From Aquisphaera insulae (GTDB lineage: Bacteria; Planctomycetota; Planctomycetia; Isosphaerales; Isosphaeraceae): 64,000 nucleotides of DNA. Each line of letters starts with the position of its first letter. The first letter of the stretch is position 1. Shown here piece by piece: positions 8,297-17,802 of the stretch. The stretch is from assembly GCF_011064615.1 (NCBI RefSeq), contig NZ_JAALJH010000055.1:1-64000 (forward strand), read 5' to 3'. A model generated the notes under the pieces. That model was not told where the DNA came from. It was given only the letters and a program-made list of their open reading frames with translations, and did not search any database. A program made the position numbers and the translations under genes.

Positions 8297-9352
8297 TCAT
8301 TCGCGGCCTGACTCGGAAGATTCAGCCGGACCGTGGATTCCTCGCCTCTCCACCCGGCCAGCGGGGACTGCCCCGGGGCGGCTCTCGGGTTCCGTGATCG
8401 GGGGGCCCGGCCTGGGCCAACCGCTGTCGGTCCACGTCAGGGGGCGGATCTGGAGCGCGGGCCTGCCTCCGAACTCGGCGTCATAGGCATGGTGAACGAG
8501 GTACTCGTGATCGGCCTCCCGGAGCACCGCGTTGTGACCAGGCCCGCGGTATCGGCCCTGGCCGGCGAGGAGCAGGCTGCCGCCCCCGTCCTCCATCCGC
8601 CGGCCGGCCTCGTCCAGGTACGGCCCCTCGACCCTGCCGGAACGGCCGACCATGATCTTATAGGTGCTCTCCACGCCGCGGCAACATCGGTCAAATGAGA
8701 CGAACAGGTAGTATTGCTCGCCTCGCCGATACAGGAACGGGGCCTCGATGGCCTTCTCCGGCCGGGCGGCGATGGTCATCACTGGCCCCGTCGGCTTGCC
8801 CGTCGCCGCGTCGAGCCGGACGAGCTGAATCCCGCCCCAGAACGACCCGAACGAGAGCCAGGGAGTTCCTTCTCCATCGAGGACGACGTTCGGGTCGATC
8901 GCGTTGAAATCATCGCGGCCGGGCTCCGACACGATCACGAGCCCCTCATCGACCCATCGATAGTCCGGCGAGGCCCGATCGAGCGTACGGTTCGTCGCCA
9001 GGCCGATGCACGACCTGTTCTTGCCGAAGGTCGAGGCCGAGTAATAGAGGTGGACCTTTCCCCCGAAGCGACTGAGATCCGGCGCCCAGAGATCCCGCAC
9101 GCCGGGCACGGCCGCCTTCGCCCAATCCGGGATGACCTCGAGCGCCCGGCCGTCGCGGGTCCACGTCTTGAGGTCTCTCGAGCGCCGGATCGGAATCCCC
9201 GGCCCCGTCGAGAAGACGTAGAACCAGTCGCCGTCCTTCATGATGCAAGGGTCGTGGACCCGGGCCGCATCGCCCACCTGGCCGATCGCCGAGATCGCCG
9301 GCAGGAATTGGGCCGCCGCGAGGTAGCCTGCAACGAGGAGCGATCGTCTCAT
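8297..9352 (-). CDS. Secreted glycoside hydrolase family 43, arabinanase-like
   Basis: 351 residues with an N-terminal signal peptide (about 1-25). The five-bladed GH43 propeller is recognisable from its three acidic positions: Asp34 in HDPCIMKDG (catalytic base), Asp153 in NAIDPNV (pKa modulator) and Glu203 in AIEAPFLY (catalytic acid). RGPGHNAV contains the His seen near the active site of endo-1,5-alpha-L-arabinanases and arabinofuranosidases. It most likely trims arabinan or a related plant polysaccharide outside the cytoplasm. Exact specificity cannot be fixed. It is on the same strand as the large repeat protein upstream (78-bp gap) and the YbjQ protein downstream. Confidence 0.88.
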   Translation of the reverse strand: MRRSLLVAGYLAAAQFLPAISAIGQVGDAARVHDPCIMKDGDWFYVFSTGPGIPIRRSRDLKTWTRDGRALEVIPDWAKAAVPGVRDLWAPDLSRFGGKVHLYYSASTFGKNRSCIGLATNRTLDRASPDYRWVDEGLVIVSEPGRDDFNAIDPNVVLDGEGTPWLSFGSFWGGIQLVRLDAATGKPTGPVMTIAARPEKAIEAPFLYRRGEQYYLFVSFDRCCRGVESTYKIMVGRSGRVEGPYLDEAGRRMEDGGGSLLLAGQGRYRGPGHNAVLREADHEYLVHHAYDAEFGGRPALQIRPLTWTDSGWPRPGPPITEPESRPGAVPAGRVERRGIHGPAESSESGRE

Positions 9353-9430
9353 CGCGGGGCGATCTCAAAGGTGGGGAGGTCGACCGAGAACCCTCCCCCC
9401 AGCATATCGCGCCCGCGGCACGATCCGCGA

Positions 9431-12400
9431 TCAACGACGTTTTTTCGCGGCGGCGGCCCTCATACCCAGGTCCAGCAGGGTATCGACGGCGGCCGTCGAG
9501 AGCCCCACCGGGCTGTGGGTCACCGAGAAGGACGGCGTCGCCGCCTTCTTCGTGATCGCGTACTTCGCCGTCCCTCCCGCGACACCGTCGCGGTCCCCGT
9601 CAACGGACCGTCCCAGCGAGTCGGCCACTCCCGCGCCGTCGATCCTCAACTGCACGTTGCCGCTGATCGCGAACTTCTTCTTCAGGGTCAGCGTGATGGT
9701 GCCCCCGGCGGCGTCGACCTTGAGGGCGCTGAGGGCGATCGGCTTCTCCACCGTCTTCTTGTTCTTCCCCTTCCCCTTCACCACGAGCTGCACCAGGCTG
9801 AAGCTCGAGAGGCTCGGGGCCGTGGTCGCGGATAGGGGCCCGCTCACCCGGACCGTCAGGCCCGTCAGCGATCCCTTCTTCGCGGTCAGGGCCACCGAGG
9901 TGACCGTCAAGAGAGAGGGCTGGACGGACACGCTGAGGCTCTGGGACGAGGTCAGGCCGTTGACGCTGTCCGTCGCCGCGACGGTGAACGAGTATGATCC
10001 CGGGGACGCCGCCGTGAAGTGGATGACCCCCGTCGCCGGATCGATCGTCGCCCCCGCGGGCGCGTCCGCGCCCAGGCTATAGATCGTGCCGTGCCCGGAG
10101 TTGGGGTTCGTCGCCGACACCTGCACCGTGACCGTGTTCCCCAGGATCGTCGTCTGCGCCGGGATCGAGGAGAGCGTCGGCCCGACCGGCGGGATGTCGC
10201 TGGCGACGACGGTGATCCAGGCCGTCGAGACCTGCTGCGGAGTGCCGGTGTCCTTGACGATCACCTGAATGTTGTAGGTCCCGGACGCCGTGGGCGTGAA
10301 ATGGAACGCCCCGGTGGTCGCCCCGATCGTCGCGTCCCCCGCCGCCCCCTGGCCCAGGCTGTAGGTCAGCGACTGGCCCGCGTCGGGGTCGGTCGCCGTC
10401 ACGGTGAAGGTCGCGGTCGTTCCCACGGTCACGGCCTGGGTCGCGATCGCGGCGATGACCGGGGCATGGTTGGTCGGCGGAGTGATGGCCCCGTTGACCA
10501 GCAACGGCTCCTGGCCATGGTATCCGTCGTCCGCGGAGACGATCAGGCCGTTCGCGAGGACGCCCAGGACCGAAGGCGTCGAGGAGCCGGCGCCGGCCCG
10601 GAGATCTGCCGTCAGGAAGGTGCCCGCGGCGGTCCCGTCGGTCTGCCAGAGCTCGACGCCGTTCGTCCCGTCATCGGCCGAGAAGTGGAGCAGGCCGCTG
10701 ACGTACTGGCCGAGCGGGCTGTAATAGCTGGAGTAATCGTCGAAGCCGCCTGCCGAACCGGGGTTGATGTCCTTGATCCGGAACGTACCCGCGTCCGTCC
10801 CGTCGCTCCTCCAGAGCTCTCGTCCCGTGGCCCCGTCGTCCGCGGTGAAGATCAGTGCCGATCCCAGGGCGGCGAGTTGAAGCGGGGTGCTGCCCAGCTC
10901 CTCACCGGTCGGCGACGTCGGGGGGGTCGTGTTGATGTTCTTGACCAGGGAGGTCGTGGTCCCGTCGGTCTTCCAGAGCTCCTCGCCGTTGACCCCGTCA
11001 TCCGCCGAGAAGAAGAGGAGGCCTCCCGCGACGGTGAGCTGCGAGGGGCTGGACGACCTCGAACCCGCCGCGATGTCGTTGACGAGCATCGTCCCGGCGG
11101 CCGTGCCGTCGGTCTTCCAGAGCTCCGTGCCGGCGACGCCGTCACCGGCCGTGAAGAAGAGCTGGTTGCCCAGGGCCGTGAACCCGGATGGGTCCGAGCC
11201 ATTCGTCGAGGGACTCGTATTGATGTCCTTGATGAGCATCGTCCCGGCGGCCGTTCCGTCGCTTCGCCAGAGTTCGTCGCCGTGAGAGAAGTCGTTGGCC
11301 GAGAAGTAGAGTGCATTGCCCCAGGCCGTCAGCCCGGAGATCTGAGACCCCGCCGGTCCGGGCGCGATGTCGGCGACGAGCGAGGTCCCGGCGGCCGTCC
11401 CGTCGCTCTTCCACAGCTCGCTGCCACTCGTGCCGTCATCGGCCACGAAATAGAGCATCCCGTTGAAGACGGTCAGCGACGTGAGGCTCGATCCATAGTA
11501 GCCGGAGCCCTGGAACGCCTTCACCAGGGTGGTGCCGACGGTCGTGCCGTCGGACCTCCAGAGACCGGACGTGGCATCGTCGAGCTGGCCGGAGAAGTAG
11601 ACATAGGACCCCATCGGCTGGAGGTTCCCCGAGGCGCCATAATTCGAACGCACCGCCACGTCCTTGACGAGCGTCGTCCCCGACACGGTCCCGTCGGTCT
11701 TCCAGAGGACCCGTCCGTGGATGCCGTCGTCGGCGGCGAACAGGACCTGGTCATTGAAGCGGACGGCATCCTTGTAGTACCAGGACAGGGAGGAAGACGT
11801 GTGTGCCGGAGTGAAGCTCTGGAGCGCGGTCGTCCCCGCGGCCGTCCCGTCCGACCTGAACAGGAGGCTCGCGTCGGACGTGTTGTGGCCGCGGAAGTAG
11901 AGGGACCCGCCCGCGGCGATCAGGTCGCCGGGGAACGATCCGTCGGGGCCGGGGTTGAGGTCGGCCACCGGACCCGTGCCCGCCGGCGTACCGTCGGTGG
12001 CGAAAAGCTCGACGCCGAGGTTCGGGTCGGACGCGGCGAAGTAGGCCCTGCCCCCCAGGGCGACGAGGCTGTGCTGGTACGAATAGTACCCCCGTTCCAG
12101 CGGCGCGATGTCCTTGACGAGCGACGTCCCGGCGATGGTGCCATCGCTCTTCATCAATTGAACGCCCGTCTCTCCAGCCGGCCGATACTCGAAGAGCAGC
12201 GTTCCCCCCAGGGGCGTCAGGCCGTACAGCATCGCCGAACTGCCGCCCGCCGATGGCGCCTCGCTGTTGGCGCTGAAGAGCATCTGCGTACCGGCCTGGG
12301 TCCCGTCGGTCTTCCAGAGCTCGATCAACCCGCCGTCCGTGCTCTGGGCCGTGAAGTAGGCGGTCGAGCCGATGACCGCCAGGTGCTGGGGATTCTGGAA

Positions 12401-13279
12401 GCTCGGAGCCGAGCCGGGCGCCGTATCGCTGATCCGGACGGCGGTCGTCCCGGAGCTGTCGCTCCGATAGAGTCCCTCCACTCCCTGCTCCGTGCCCGCG
12501 AAATAGACGCTCGTCCCGACCGCGGCGATGTTCTGATAGAAGGCGTAGAGACTCACCGAGACGCCGCCCGTGGCATCCGGGAACGAGATCGGCACCGTCC
12601 CCACCGCCGTCCCGTCGGTCCGGTAGAGGTGAGATTCGGAGGAGGATCTGGCACCGAAATACAGGTAGGATCCGACGGCCGTCAGGCCCGCCGGATAGGA
12701 GCTACCCGCCCCGGGATTGAGGTCCGCGACCTGCACGGTCCCGGCGGGCGTGCCGTCGCTCTTCCAGATCTCTTCCCCGTCCGCGGTCGAGGCGGAGAAG
12801 AAGAGCGTGGACCCGACGGCCGTCAGGTTGTAGAAGTAGCCGGAACCGCTGGTCCCCGTGGAGAAGCCCTTGACCAGGATCGTGCCGCCCGGGGATCCAT
12901 CACTCTTCCAGAGTTCCTGATCCCCGCCGTCGCTGACGGAGAAGTAGAGCGTGGCGTCGACCGCGGTCAACTGGAAGATCGAGGCATTGGAACTCGCCGT
13001 CCCCGCGAAGCTCCTCAGCAGGCTCGTCCCGCCGAGTGTCCCGTCGGTCCGGTACAGATCGGAGCCGCTGGAGCCGTTCTCCGTCGTGAAATAGACCAGC
13101 GAGCCGACGTGAGTCAGGTTGTCGGGCGAGGTGTCGGTCGGATTGATGTCCCTGAGGATCGATGCCGCCATCAGGGTCCTGGGCTCGAGTTCCTCCAGCA
13201 GCCTGGCCGTTCTTCGCCCCCGACGACGCGATCGGTATCCGTCGAACGCCGATCGCCACCCTTGCAGGACGGTCGCCAT
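9431..13279 (-). CDS. Secreted ELWxxDGT-repeat protein with Ig-like domains
   Basis: 1282 residues. The N-terminus is basic and contains LEELEPRTLMA (about residues 28-38), the LEPR-type motif found at the start of many planctomycete surface or exported proteins. Residues from about 40 to 950 hold some 17 copies of an ELW(K/R)(S/T)DGT unit spaced about 50 residues apart; several are degenerate (GLYRSDSS, QLMKSDGT, ELFATDGT). Such arrays form beta-propeller-like folds. Two Ig/cadherin-like domains with DPDAGQSLTYSL and ATIDPATGVIHF signatures follow, then a Lys-rich C-terminal region. Start is set at 13279, where GGGAGA precedes the ATG by 8 nt; the frame is open to 13336. Likely a cell-surface or secreted structural or adhesive protein. 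The repeats produce long antisense open frames that are not genes. Confidence 0.88.
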   Translation of the reverse strand: MATVLQGWRSAFDGYRSRRRGRRTARLLEELEPRTLMAASILRDINPTDTSPDNLTHVGSLVYFTTENGSSGSDLYRTDGTLGGTSLLRSFAGTASSNASIFQLTAVDATLYFSVSDGGDQELWKSDGSPGGTILVKGFSTGTSGSGYFYNLTAVGSTLFFSASTADGEEIWKSDGTPAGTVQVADLNPGAGSSYPAGLTAVGSYLYFGARSSSESHLYRTDGTAVGTVPISFPDATGGVSVSLYAFYQNIAAVGTSVYFAGTEQGVEGLYRSDSSGTTAVRISDTAPGSAPSFQNPQHLAVIGSTAYFTAQSTDGGLIELWKTDGTQAGTQMLFSANSEAPSAGGSSAMLYGLTPLGGTLLFEYRPAGETGVQLMKSDGTIAGTSLVKDIAPLERGYYSYQHSLVALGGRAYFAASDPNLGVELFATDGTPAGTGPVADLNPGPDGSFPGDLIAAGGSLYFRGHNTSDASLLFRSDGTAAGTTALQSFTPAHTSSSLSWYYKDAVRFNDQVLFAADDGIHGRVLWKTDGTVSGTTLVKDVAVRSNYGASGNLQPMGSYVYFSGQLDDATSGLWRSDGTTVGTTLVKAFQGSGYYGSSLTSLTVFNGMLYFVADDGTSGSELWKSDGTAAGTSLVADIAPGPAGSQISGLTAWGNALYFSANDFSHGDELWRSDGTAAGTMLIKDINTSPSTNGSDPSGFTALGNQLFFTAGDGVAGTELWKTDGTAAGTMLVNDIAAGSRSSSPSQLTVAGGLLFFSADDGVNGEELWKTDGTTTSLVKNINTTPPTSPTGEELGSTPLQLAALGSALIFTADDGATGRELWRSDGTDAGTFRIKDINPGSAGGFDDYSSYYSPLGQYVSGLLHFSADDGTNGVELWQTDGTAAGTFLTADLRAGAGSSTPSVLGVLANGLIVSADDGYHGQEPLLVNGAITPPTNHAPVIAAIATQAVTVGTTATFTVTATDPDAGQSLTYSLGQGAAGDATIGATTGAFHFTPTASGTYNIQVIVKDTGTPQQVSTAWITVVASDIPPVGPTLSSIPAQTTILGNTVTVQVSATNPNSGHGTIYSLGADAPAGATIDPATGVIHFTAASPGSYSFTVAATDSVNGLTSSQSLSVSVQPSLLTVTSVALTAKKGSLTGLTVRVSGPLSATTAPSLSSFSLVQLVVKGKGKNKKTVEKPIALSALKVDAAGGTITLTLKKKFAISGNVQLRIDGAGVADSLGRSVDGDRDGVAGGTAKYAITKKAATPSFSVTHSPVGLSTAAVDTLLDLGMRAAAAKKRR

Positions 13280-13537
13280 CACGGTGTCTCCCAGGGGCAA
13301 GTCCGGGCCACGCTGCGGGCCGGAGGTCGTGAGCAATCGCTACGATGCACCGCACGTTCCACCGTCGATGTTCCGGTGGGTATTGAGACCGAGGGCCAAA
13401 CCGTCTCGCGACGAACATCACGCCCTCAATCGCGGGCACAAGATTGTGATAAAGCACGTGCACCGGTACAATCAATTTCTCACGCACACTACCGAAATTG
13501 CCTCAAGTAGAATTTTTCAGCTCGCGGAGCCGAACCG

Positions 13538-14644
13538 ATGGCGGAGAGCACCGAATCGAATGAGACTCCTGCCTCCGTTTATCGCTCAATACGGCACGAG
13601 TACACGCGGAACCTGGGGCCGATCCTCGATCAGTTGGGCGGCTCGCTCCTCGTCTCGACCTACCAGGCCGGGAAGGTCGCCGTCGTGGCGCCGGGGCAGG
13701 GGGGCTCTCTCGACCTGACCTTCCGCAACTTCGACAAGGCGATGGGCATGGCGATCGCCCCGGGGAGGATCGCCGTGGGCGCCCGGGGGATGGCCTGGAT
13801 CCTCCGCGACGAGCCGCCGATCGCTCGCCGGCTCGAGCCCGCCGGCTCGCGCGACGCCTGCTACCTTGCCCGCTCGGCGATCGTCACGGGCGAGATCTTC
13901 ATCCACGAGATGGCCTGGTCGGGCGAGAGCCTGTGGGCCGTCAACACCCTCTTCTCGTGCCTCTGCAACCTCGATCCGGGATACGCATTCATCCCCCGCT
14001 GGAAGCCGCCGTTCATCTCCGCCCTGGCCGCCGAGGACCGTTGCCACCTCAACGGGATGGCGTTCGCCGCCGGCTCCCCTCGCTTCGTGACGGCACTCGG
14101 CCGGGCCGACTCGCCCGGCGGCTGGCGCCCGGGGAAAGTTGACGGCGGCGTGGTCATCGACGTGGCCTCCGGCGAGACGGCCGTCCGCGGGCTCTGCATG
14201 CCGCATTCGCCACGCCTCCACGCCGGCCGGCTCTGGGTCCTCGACTCCGGCCGCGGCCGGCTCGTCCAGGCCGACCCCGCGACCGGGGAGCTGACCGAGG
14301 TGGCCGAGGTACCCGGCTATGCTCGCGGCCTCGCCTTCGACGGGCCGCTCGCCTTCGTCGGCCTCTCCCGGATCCGCGAGACGTCCACCTTCGGCGGCCT
14401 GCCGATCGCCGAGCGTCGCGGCGGGCTGAAGTGCGGCGTCGCCGTGGTGGACCTCCGCGACGGCCGGAACATCGGACTCCTCGAGTTCCAGACCGGAGTC
14501 GACGAGATCTTCGACGTCCAGGTGCTGCCGGGGGTCCGATCGCCGGCCTTCATCGGCCCCCATCCCGAGCTCGACGAGACCCCGCCGATCTGGAAGGTCG
14601 CACAGCCGCGATGGCTCGGCCCGAGCGAGGAATCGCCGCGTTGA
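13538..14644 (+). CDS. TIGR03032 family protein
   Basis: 368 residues, no signal peptide. The sequence matches TIGR03032 (DUF4915-like), seen for example in GSLLVSTYQAGKVAVV, NFDKAMGMAI, IHEMAWSGESLWAVNTLFSCLCNLD, FIPRWKPPFISALAAEDRCHLNGMA (partly quoted regions) and IWKVAQP at the end. It probably folds as a beta-propeller. The biochemical role of the family is not established; in other bacteria members sit near TPR, sulfotransferase or exopolysaccharide genes. It is divergent from the ELWxxDGT gene across a 258-bp relatively AT-rich intergenic region and convergent with the CocE hydrolase with a 16-bp gap. Confidence 0.85.
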   Translation: MAESTESNETPASVYRSIRHEYTRNLGPILDQLGGSLLVSTYQAGKVAVVAPGQGGSLDLTFRNFDKAMGMAIAPGRIAVGARGMAWILRDEPPIARRLEPAGSRDACYLARSAIVTGEIFIHEMAWSGESLWAVNTLFSCLCNLDPGYAFIPRWKPPFISALAAEDRCHLNGMAFAAGSPRFVTALGRADSPGGWRPGKVDGGVVIDVASGETAVRGLCMPHSPRLHAGRLWVLDSGRGRLVQADPATGELTEVAEVPGYARGLAFDGPLAFVGLSRIRETSTFGGLPIAERRGGLKCGVAVVDLRDGRNIGLLEFQTGVDEIFDVQVLPGVRSPAFIGPHPELDETPPIWKVAQPRWLGPSEESPR

Positions 14645-14660
14645 AGGCCCCCGCGCGCAC

Positions 14661-16625
14661 TCAGGGAATCACGGGCAGCTCGACCAGGCTCGCCTTGCCG
14701 GGGGCGTGAAAGACGCGCTGGGTCGCCTTCACGTAGTCGCCCGGCTTCGCCAGGAAGATATTGGGGACGAAGGTCTGCGGGTTGCGGTCGTAGAGCGGGA
14801 ACCAGCTCGACTGGACCTGGACCATGATCCGATGGCCGGGCAGGAAGACGTGGTTCACGTTGGGGAGGGCGAAGCGGTACGGGAGCGGCTCGCCCGCGGG
14901 GATCGCCCTCGGCGTCTCGAGGCTCTCCCGGTATCGGCCGCGGAAGACGTCCATGGAGACCGCGAGCTGATAGCCCCCCATCGGCTCGTCCCCGGCGACC
15001 TCGTCCGGGTAGACGTCGATCAGCTTCACGACCCAGTCGGAGTCGCTCCCGGACGTCGAGGCGACGAGGCTGGCGATGGGCTCTCCGGCGACCCGCACCG
15101 GGCTCGTCAGGACGTCGGAGACGTACGCGAGGACATCCGTCCGCCCCGACGCCTCGCGCTGGTCGTCCACCAGCCATTCCGACCAGGTGTTGCCGCCGCC
15201 GTAGCCCATCGGCTGGATCGGCCGGCGTCGGAAGGGGACCGGCCTCGCCGGATCGGAGACGTACTCGTCGAATTCCGCGTCGCCGGCCGCCGGGGCATCG
15301 AAGCTCAGCGTCTGGCCGGCGCGGAGATAGAGCGGCTTCCTCGGCTCCTCGGGCTTCGGCGGCCAGCCCTTCAATCGAAGCCAGGTGTTCGTCCCGGTCT
15401 CGAAGGCCGTCACCGGGGCGATGTCCCCTTGCGGCGCCCCGTCCTTCAGGTAGCGCGCCAGGAAGGGGGCCAGGACGTCGCGGCGGAATTGCTTCGCCGT
15501 GTCGGCGCGGAACTTGATGGCCCCGAGTGCGCTGCCATCCTGGATCATCTGCCCGTGGAACCACGGCCCGATCGTCAGGAAGACCTTGTCGTTGTCCCTG
15601 TCGAGCGGCTCGATGGCCCTGTAGACGGCGGGCGCGCCGTAGATGTCCTCCTGGTCCCAGAGGCTGTGGACGAGCATCACGGGCACCTTCAGGGGCCGCT
15701 TGGCGAGCTGCCTGTCCACGGCCTGCTCGCGCCAGAAGGCGTCATAGCTGGGGTGCTCGATGAGCTTCCGCCAGAAGCCGGTCTGGTCCAGGCCCCGCCG
15801 CCGCCCGAGCTCGCCGGCCGATCCGGCTTGCATGTACATGTCATAATTATCGAAGTGGCTGGTCCACCATTTCGCCTCGCCCTTCCGGGTCCCGACCTGC
15901 TCGTAGATCCAGCCGACGTTGAGCTGGCGGAAGGCCCCGTTGTGGAACCAGTCGTCGCCGATCCAGCCGTCCACCATCGGGTTCATGGGGACCGAGACCT
16001 TGAGCGCGGGGTGCGGGTCCACGAGCGCCATCAGGGGCAGGAACCCGTCGTACGAGATGCCGAGGATCCCGACCTTGCCGTTGGTCTCCGGCAGGTTCTT
16101 CACCAGCCAGTCGATCGTGTCGTAGGTGTCGGTGGCGTGGTCCACGGGGGTCGGATTGAGCGGCCCCCGCAGCGGACGGTTGACGACGTAGTCCCCCTCC
16201 GATCCGTGCTTGCCGCGGACGTCCTCCACGACCCGGATGTAGCCGCCGTCGATGATCACGTCGGTCGCGTTGTCGTAGCCGGTCAGGACCGGCCCGAGGT
16301 GCGAGCTCTCGGCGTGGCTGGTGAGCCGATTGGCGTCGTATGGCGTCCGGGTGAGGAGGATCGGCGCGTCCTTCGCCCCCTTCGGGACCAGGACGACCGC
16401 GTGCAGCTTGACGCCGTCCCGCATCGGGATCATCACGTCCCGCCGTTCGTGGTCGAACCGGTCGTTGGTCGGCTTGAACTCGGCGGGGATCTCCGTCGGC
16501 AGGTCCGCATAGGTCGCGGGGGGCTTCGACGCCTGCTGCGCCACGGCCAGGCCAGCGGACATCGCCCACCATGCGATCGCGCACCACAGGCCCCGCACTC
16601 CCACCCCGGAAATCCCCTGCCTCAT
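14661..16625 (-). CDS. Secreted CocE/NonD-family serine hydrolase
   Basis: 654 residues with a signal peptide (about 1-29, ending AVAQQ). An alpha/beta-hydrolase domain occupies about 60-400, with the nucleophile Ser191 in GISYDG, an acidic site in SLWDQEDIYG and the catalytic His in GPWFHGQ. A C-terminal jelly-roll domain follows (about 440-650), typical of the X-Pro dipeptidyl-peptidase / cocaine esterase / alpha-amino-acid ester hydrolase family. It probably cleaves amide or ester bonds of small acylated substrates in the periplasm or outside the cell; the precise substrate is open. The GxSYxG motif with Tyr after Ser is characteristic of this family, where the Tyr backbone helps form the oxyanion hole. 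Confidence 0.9.
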   Translation of the reverse strand: MRQGISGVGVRGLWCAIAWWAMSAGLAVAQQASKPPATYADLPTEIPAEFKPTNDRFDHERRDVMIPMRDGVKLHAVVLVPKGAKDAPILLTRTPYDANRLTSHAESSHLGPVLTGYDNATDVIIDGGYIRVVEDVRGKHGSEGDYVVNRPLRGPLNPTPVDHATDTYDTIDWLVKNLPETNGKVGILGISYDGFLPLMALVDPHPALKVSVPMNPMVDGWIGDDWFHNGAFRQLNVGWIYEQVGTRKGEAKWWTSHFDNYDMYMQAGSAGELGRRRGLDQTGFWRKLIEHPSYDAFWREQAVDRQLAKRPLKVPVMLVHSLWDQEDIYGAPAVYRAIEPLDRDNDKVFLTIGPWFHGQMIQDGSALGAIKFRADTAKQFRRDVLAPFLARYLKDGAPQGDIAPVTAFETGTNTWLRLKGWPPKPEEPRKPLYLRAGQTLSFDAPAAGDAEFDEYVSDPARPVPFRRRPIQPMGYGGGNTWSEWLVDDQREASGRTDVLAYVSDVLTSPVRVAGEPIASLVASTSGSDSDWVVKLIDVYPDEVAGDEPMGGYQLAVSMDVFRGRYRESLETPRAIPAGEPLPYRFALPNVNHVFLPGHRIMVQVQSSWFPLYDRNPQTFVPNIFLAKPGDYVKATQRVFHAPGKASLVELPVIP

Positions 16626-16872
16626 GGTCGTGCCTCACCCTTGCGTCACGCGATCGATCTTCTCTTTCCCGTCCGCTTCAGTTCGTCAAAACAAACTACC
16701 CGCTCGGCGCGTGGAAGTCGATTCCCGGGACCGCTCGGGGCCGCCGGCCCCTGATCGCAACCGCCGCCGGAGTTGGATTTCGCGACGACCTTGTGCGGTG
16801 GCGCTCGGCACTTGCGTTGTTTCTTGAAGAGGCCCAATCGCCGTTCACTTCGCACGCACCAGGGAGGCCGCC

Positions 16873-17685
16873 ATGCATCCGACCAGCCGCCTCGCGCTCG
16901 CCCTGTCCCTCTCGCTCATCGCATCCCGGCCGGCCCTGGCGGCCGACTCGCCGGCCGTTGCGCTCCTGAAGGGGAAGGGCCTCGTGAAGTCGGGACTGTA
17001 CTTCGTCGTCGACGAGGAGACGTCCGCCATCGGGAAGTGGAAGTCGGCCCGCTCCGTCCTCGCGGACTATCAGTCCGCCTCGGATCGGAAGGCCCGCTCC
17101 GACCAGTCGACGCGGAATGCCGTCGACCTGGAAGACCGCCGCGCCGAGCTCGAGGCGACGCTCGCGGAGCTCGACATTCAGATCAACGCCCAGGGCATGC
17201 CGCAGGGCGGCAACCAGGGTCTGGGCGGCGGCAGCGGAATGGGCATGGGACCGGGCGGCCAGGGCCGCGGCGGGTTCAACCAGGGATTCGGGAGCTCGCC
17301 CCTGATCGCCCAGCGGAACATGCTCCGCACGCAGCTCGCCCGGATCACGTCGATGCAGCGGTCGGTCGGCAACACGACCTCCGCCGAGGAGAAGAAGGAG
17401 GCCGAGGCCCAGAGCCGCAAGTCGCAGCAAGACGCGAAGGCCGCCCTCGGCGATGTCCGGTCCGCCGTCAGCTCCGTCCAGAAGCGCTACCAGGAACTCG
17501 CCGCGGACCCGTCCGTTCAGGCCGCGTTCCGCGCCCTGGAGAAGGAGAAGATGGGCGGCATGAAGCTCGGCCCATCGACCGAGTTCCGGAACATGGTGAA
17601 GTCCCTGGAGAAGGCCGAACGGGTCGTCCTGGGGAGGTCCAGGTCGGACACCTCGTCGCGGAAGAAGACGAGGACGAGGGGCTGA
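16873..17685 (+). CDS. Secreted coiled-coil protein of unknown function
   Basis: 270 residues. A signal peptide (about 1-24, ending ALAAD) is followed by a short domain (AVALLKGKGLVKSGLYFVVDEE), then helical regions with heptad character (about 50-105 and 150-225) interrupted by a Gly/Gln/Met-rich linker (about 108-142, with GMGMGPGGQGRGG). The C-terminus is Arg/Lys/Ser rich. I do not recognise a named domain; short secreted proteins of this style are common in planctomycetes. An A-rich AGGGAGG sequence precedes the ATG. It stands between the divergent hydrolase and a GDPD gene and could share a transcript with the latter (117-bp gap). Confidence 0.75.
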   Translation: MHPTSRLALALSLSLIASRPALAADSPAVALLKGKGLVKSGLYFVVDEETSAIGKWKSARSVLADYQSASDRKARSDQSTRNAVDLEDRRAELEATLAELDIQINAQGMPQGGNQGLGGGSGMGMGPGGQGRGGFNQGFGSSPLIAQRNMLRTQLARITSMQRSVGNTTSAEEKKEAEAQSRKSQQDAKAALGDVRSAVSSVQKRYQELAADPSVQAAFRALEKEKMGGMKLGPSTEFRNMVKSLEKAERVVLGRSRSDTSSRKKTRTRG

Positions 17686-17802
17686 TACACCGGGGCGACG
17701 AATGCCTTCACGCGATCGTCGCCGCGAATTCATGCGGCGCTCGTCGTCACCTGATAGTCTCGGGCTTTCGTTTCCAGACCATTCGCCCGGGATGATCGAT
17801 CC

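Noticed and set aside
5716..8397. Open frame of 893 codons on the plus strand
   Set aside because: Antisense to the membrane protein and YbjQ genes; composition is low complexity with no recognisable domain.
10019..13510. Open frame of 1163 codons on the plus strand
   Set aside because: Antisense to the ELWxxDGT repeats; its regularity only reflects those repeats.
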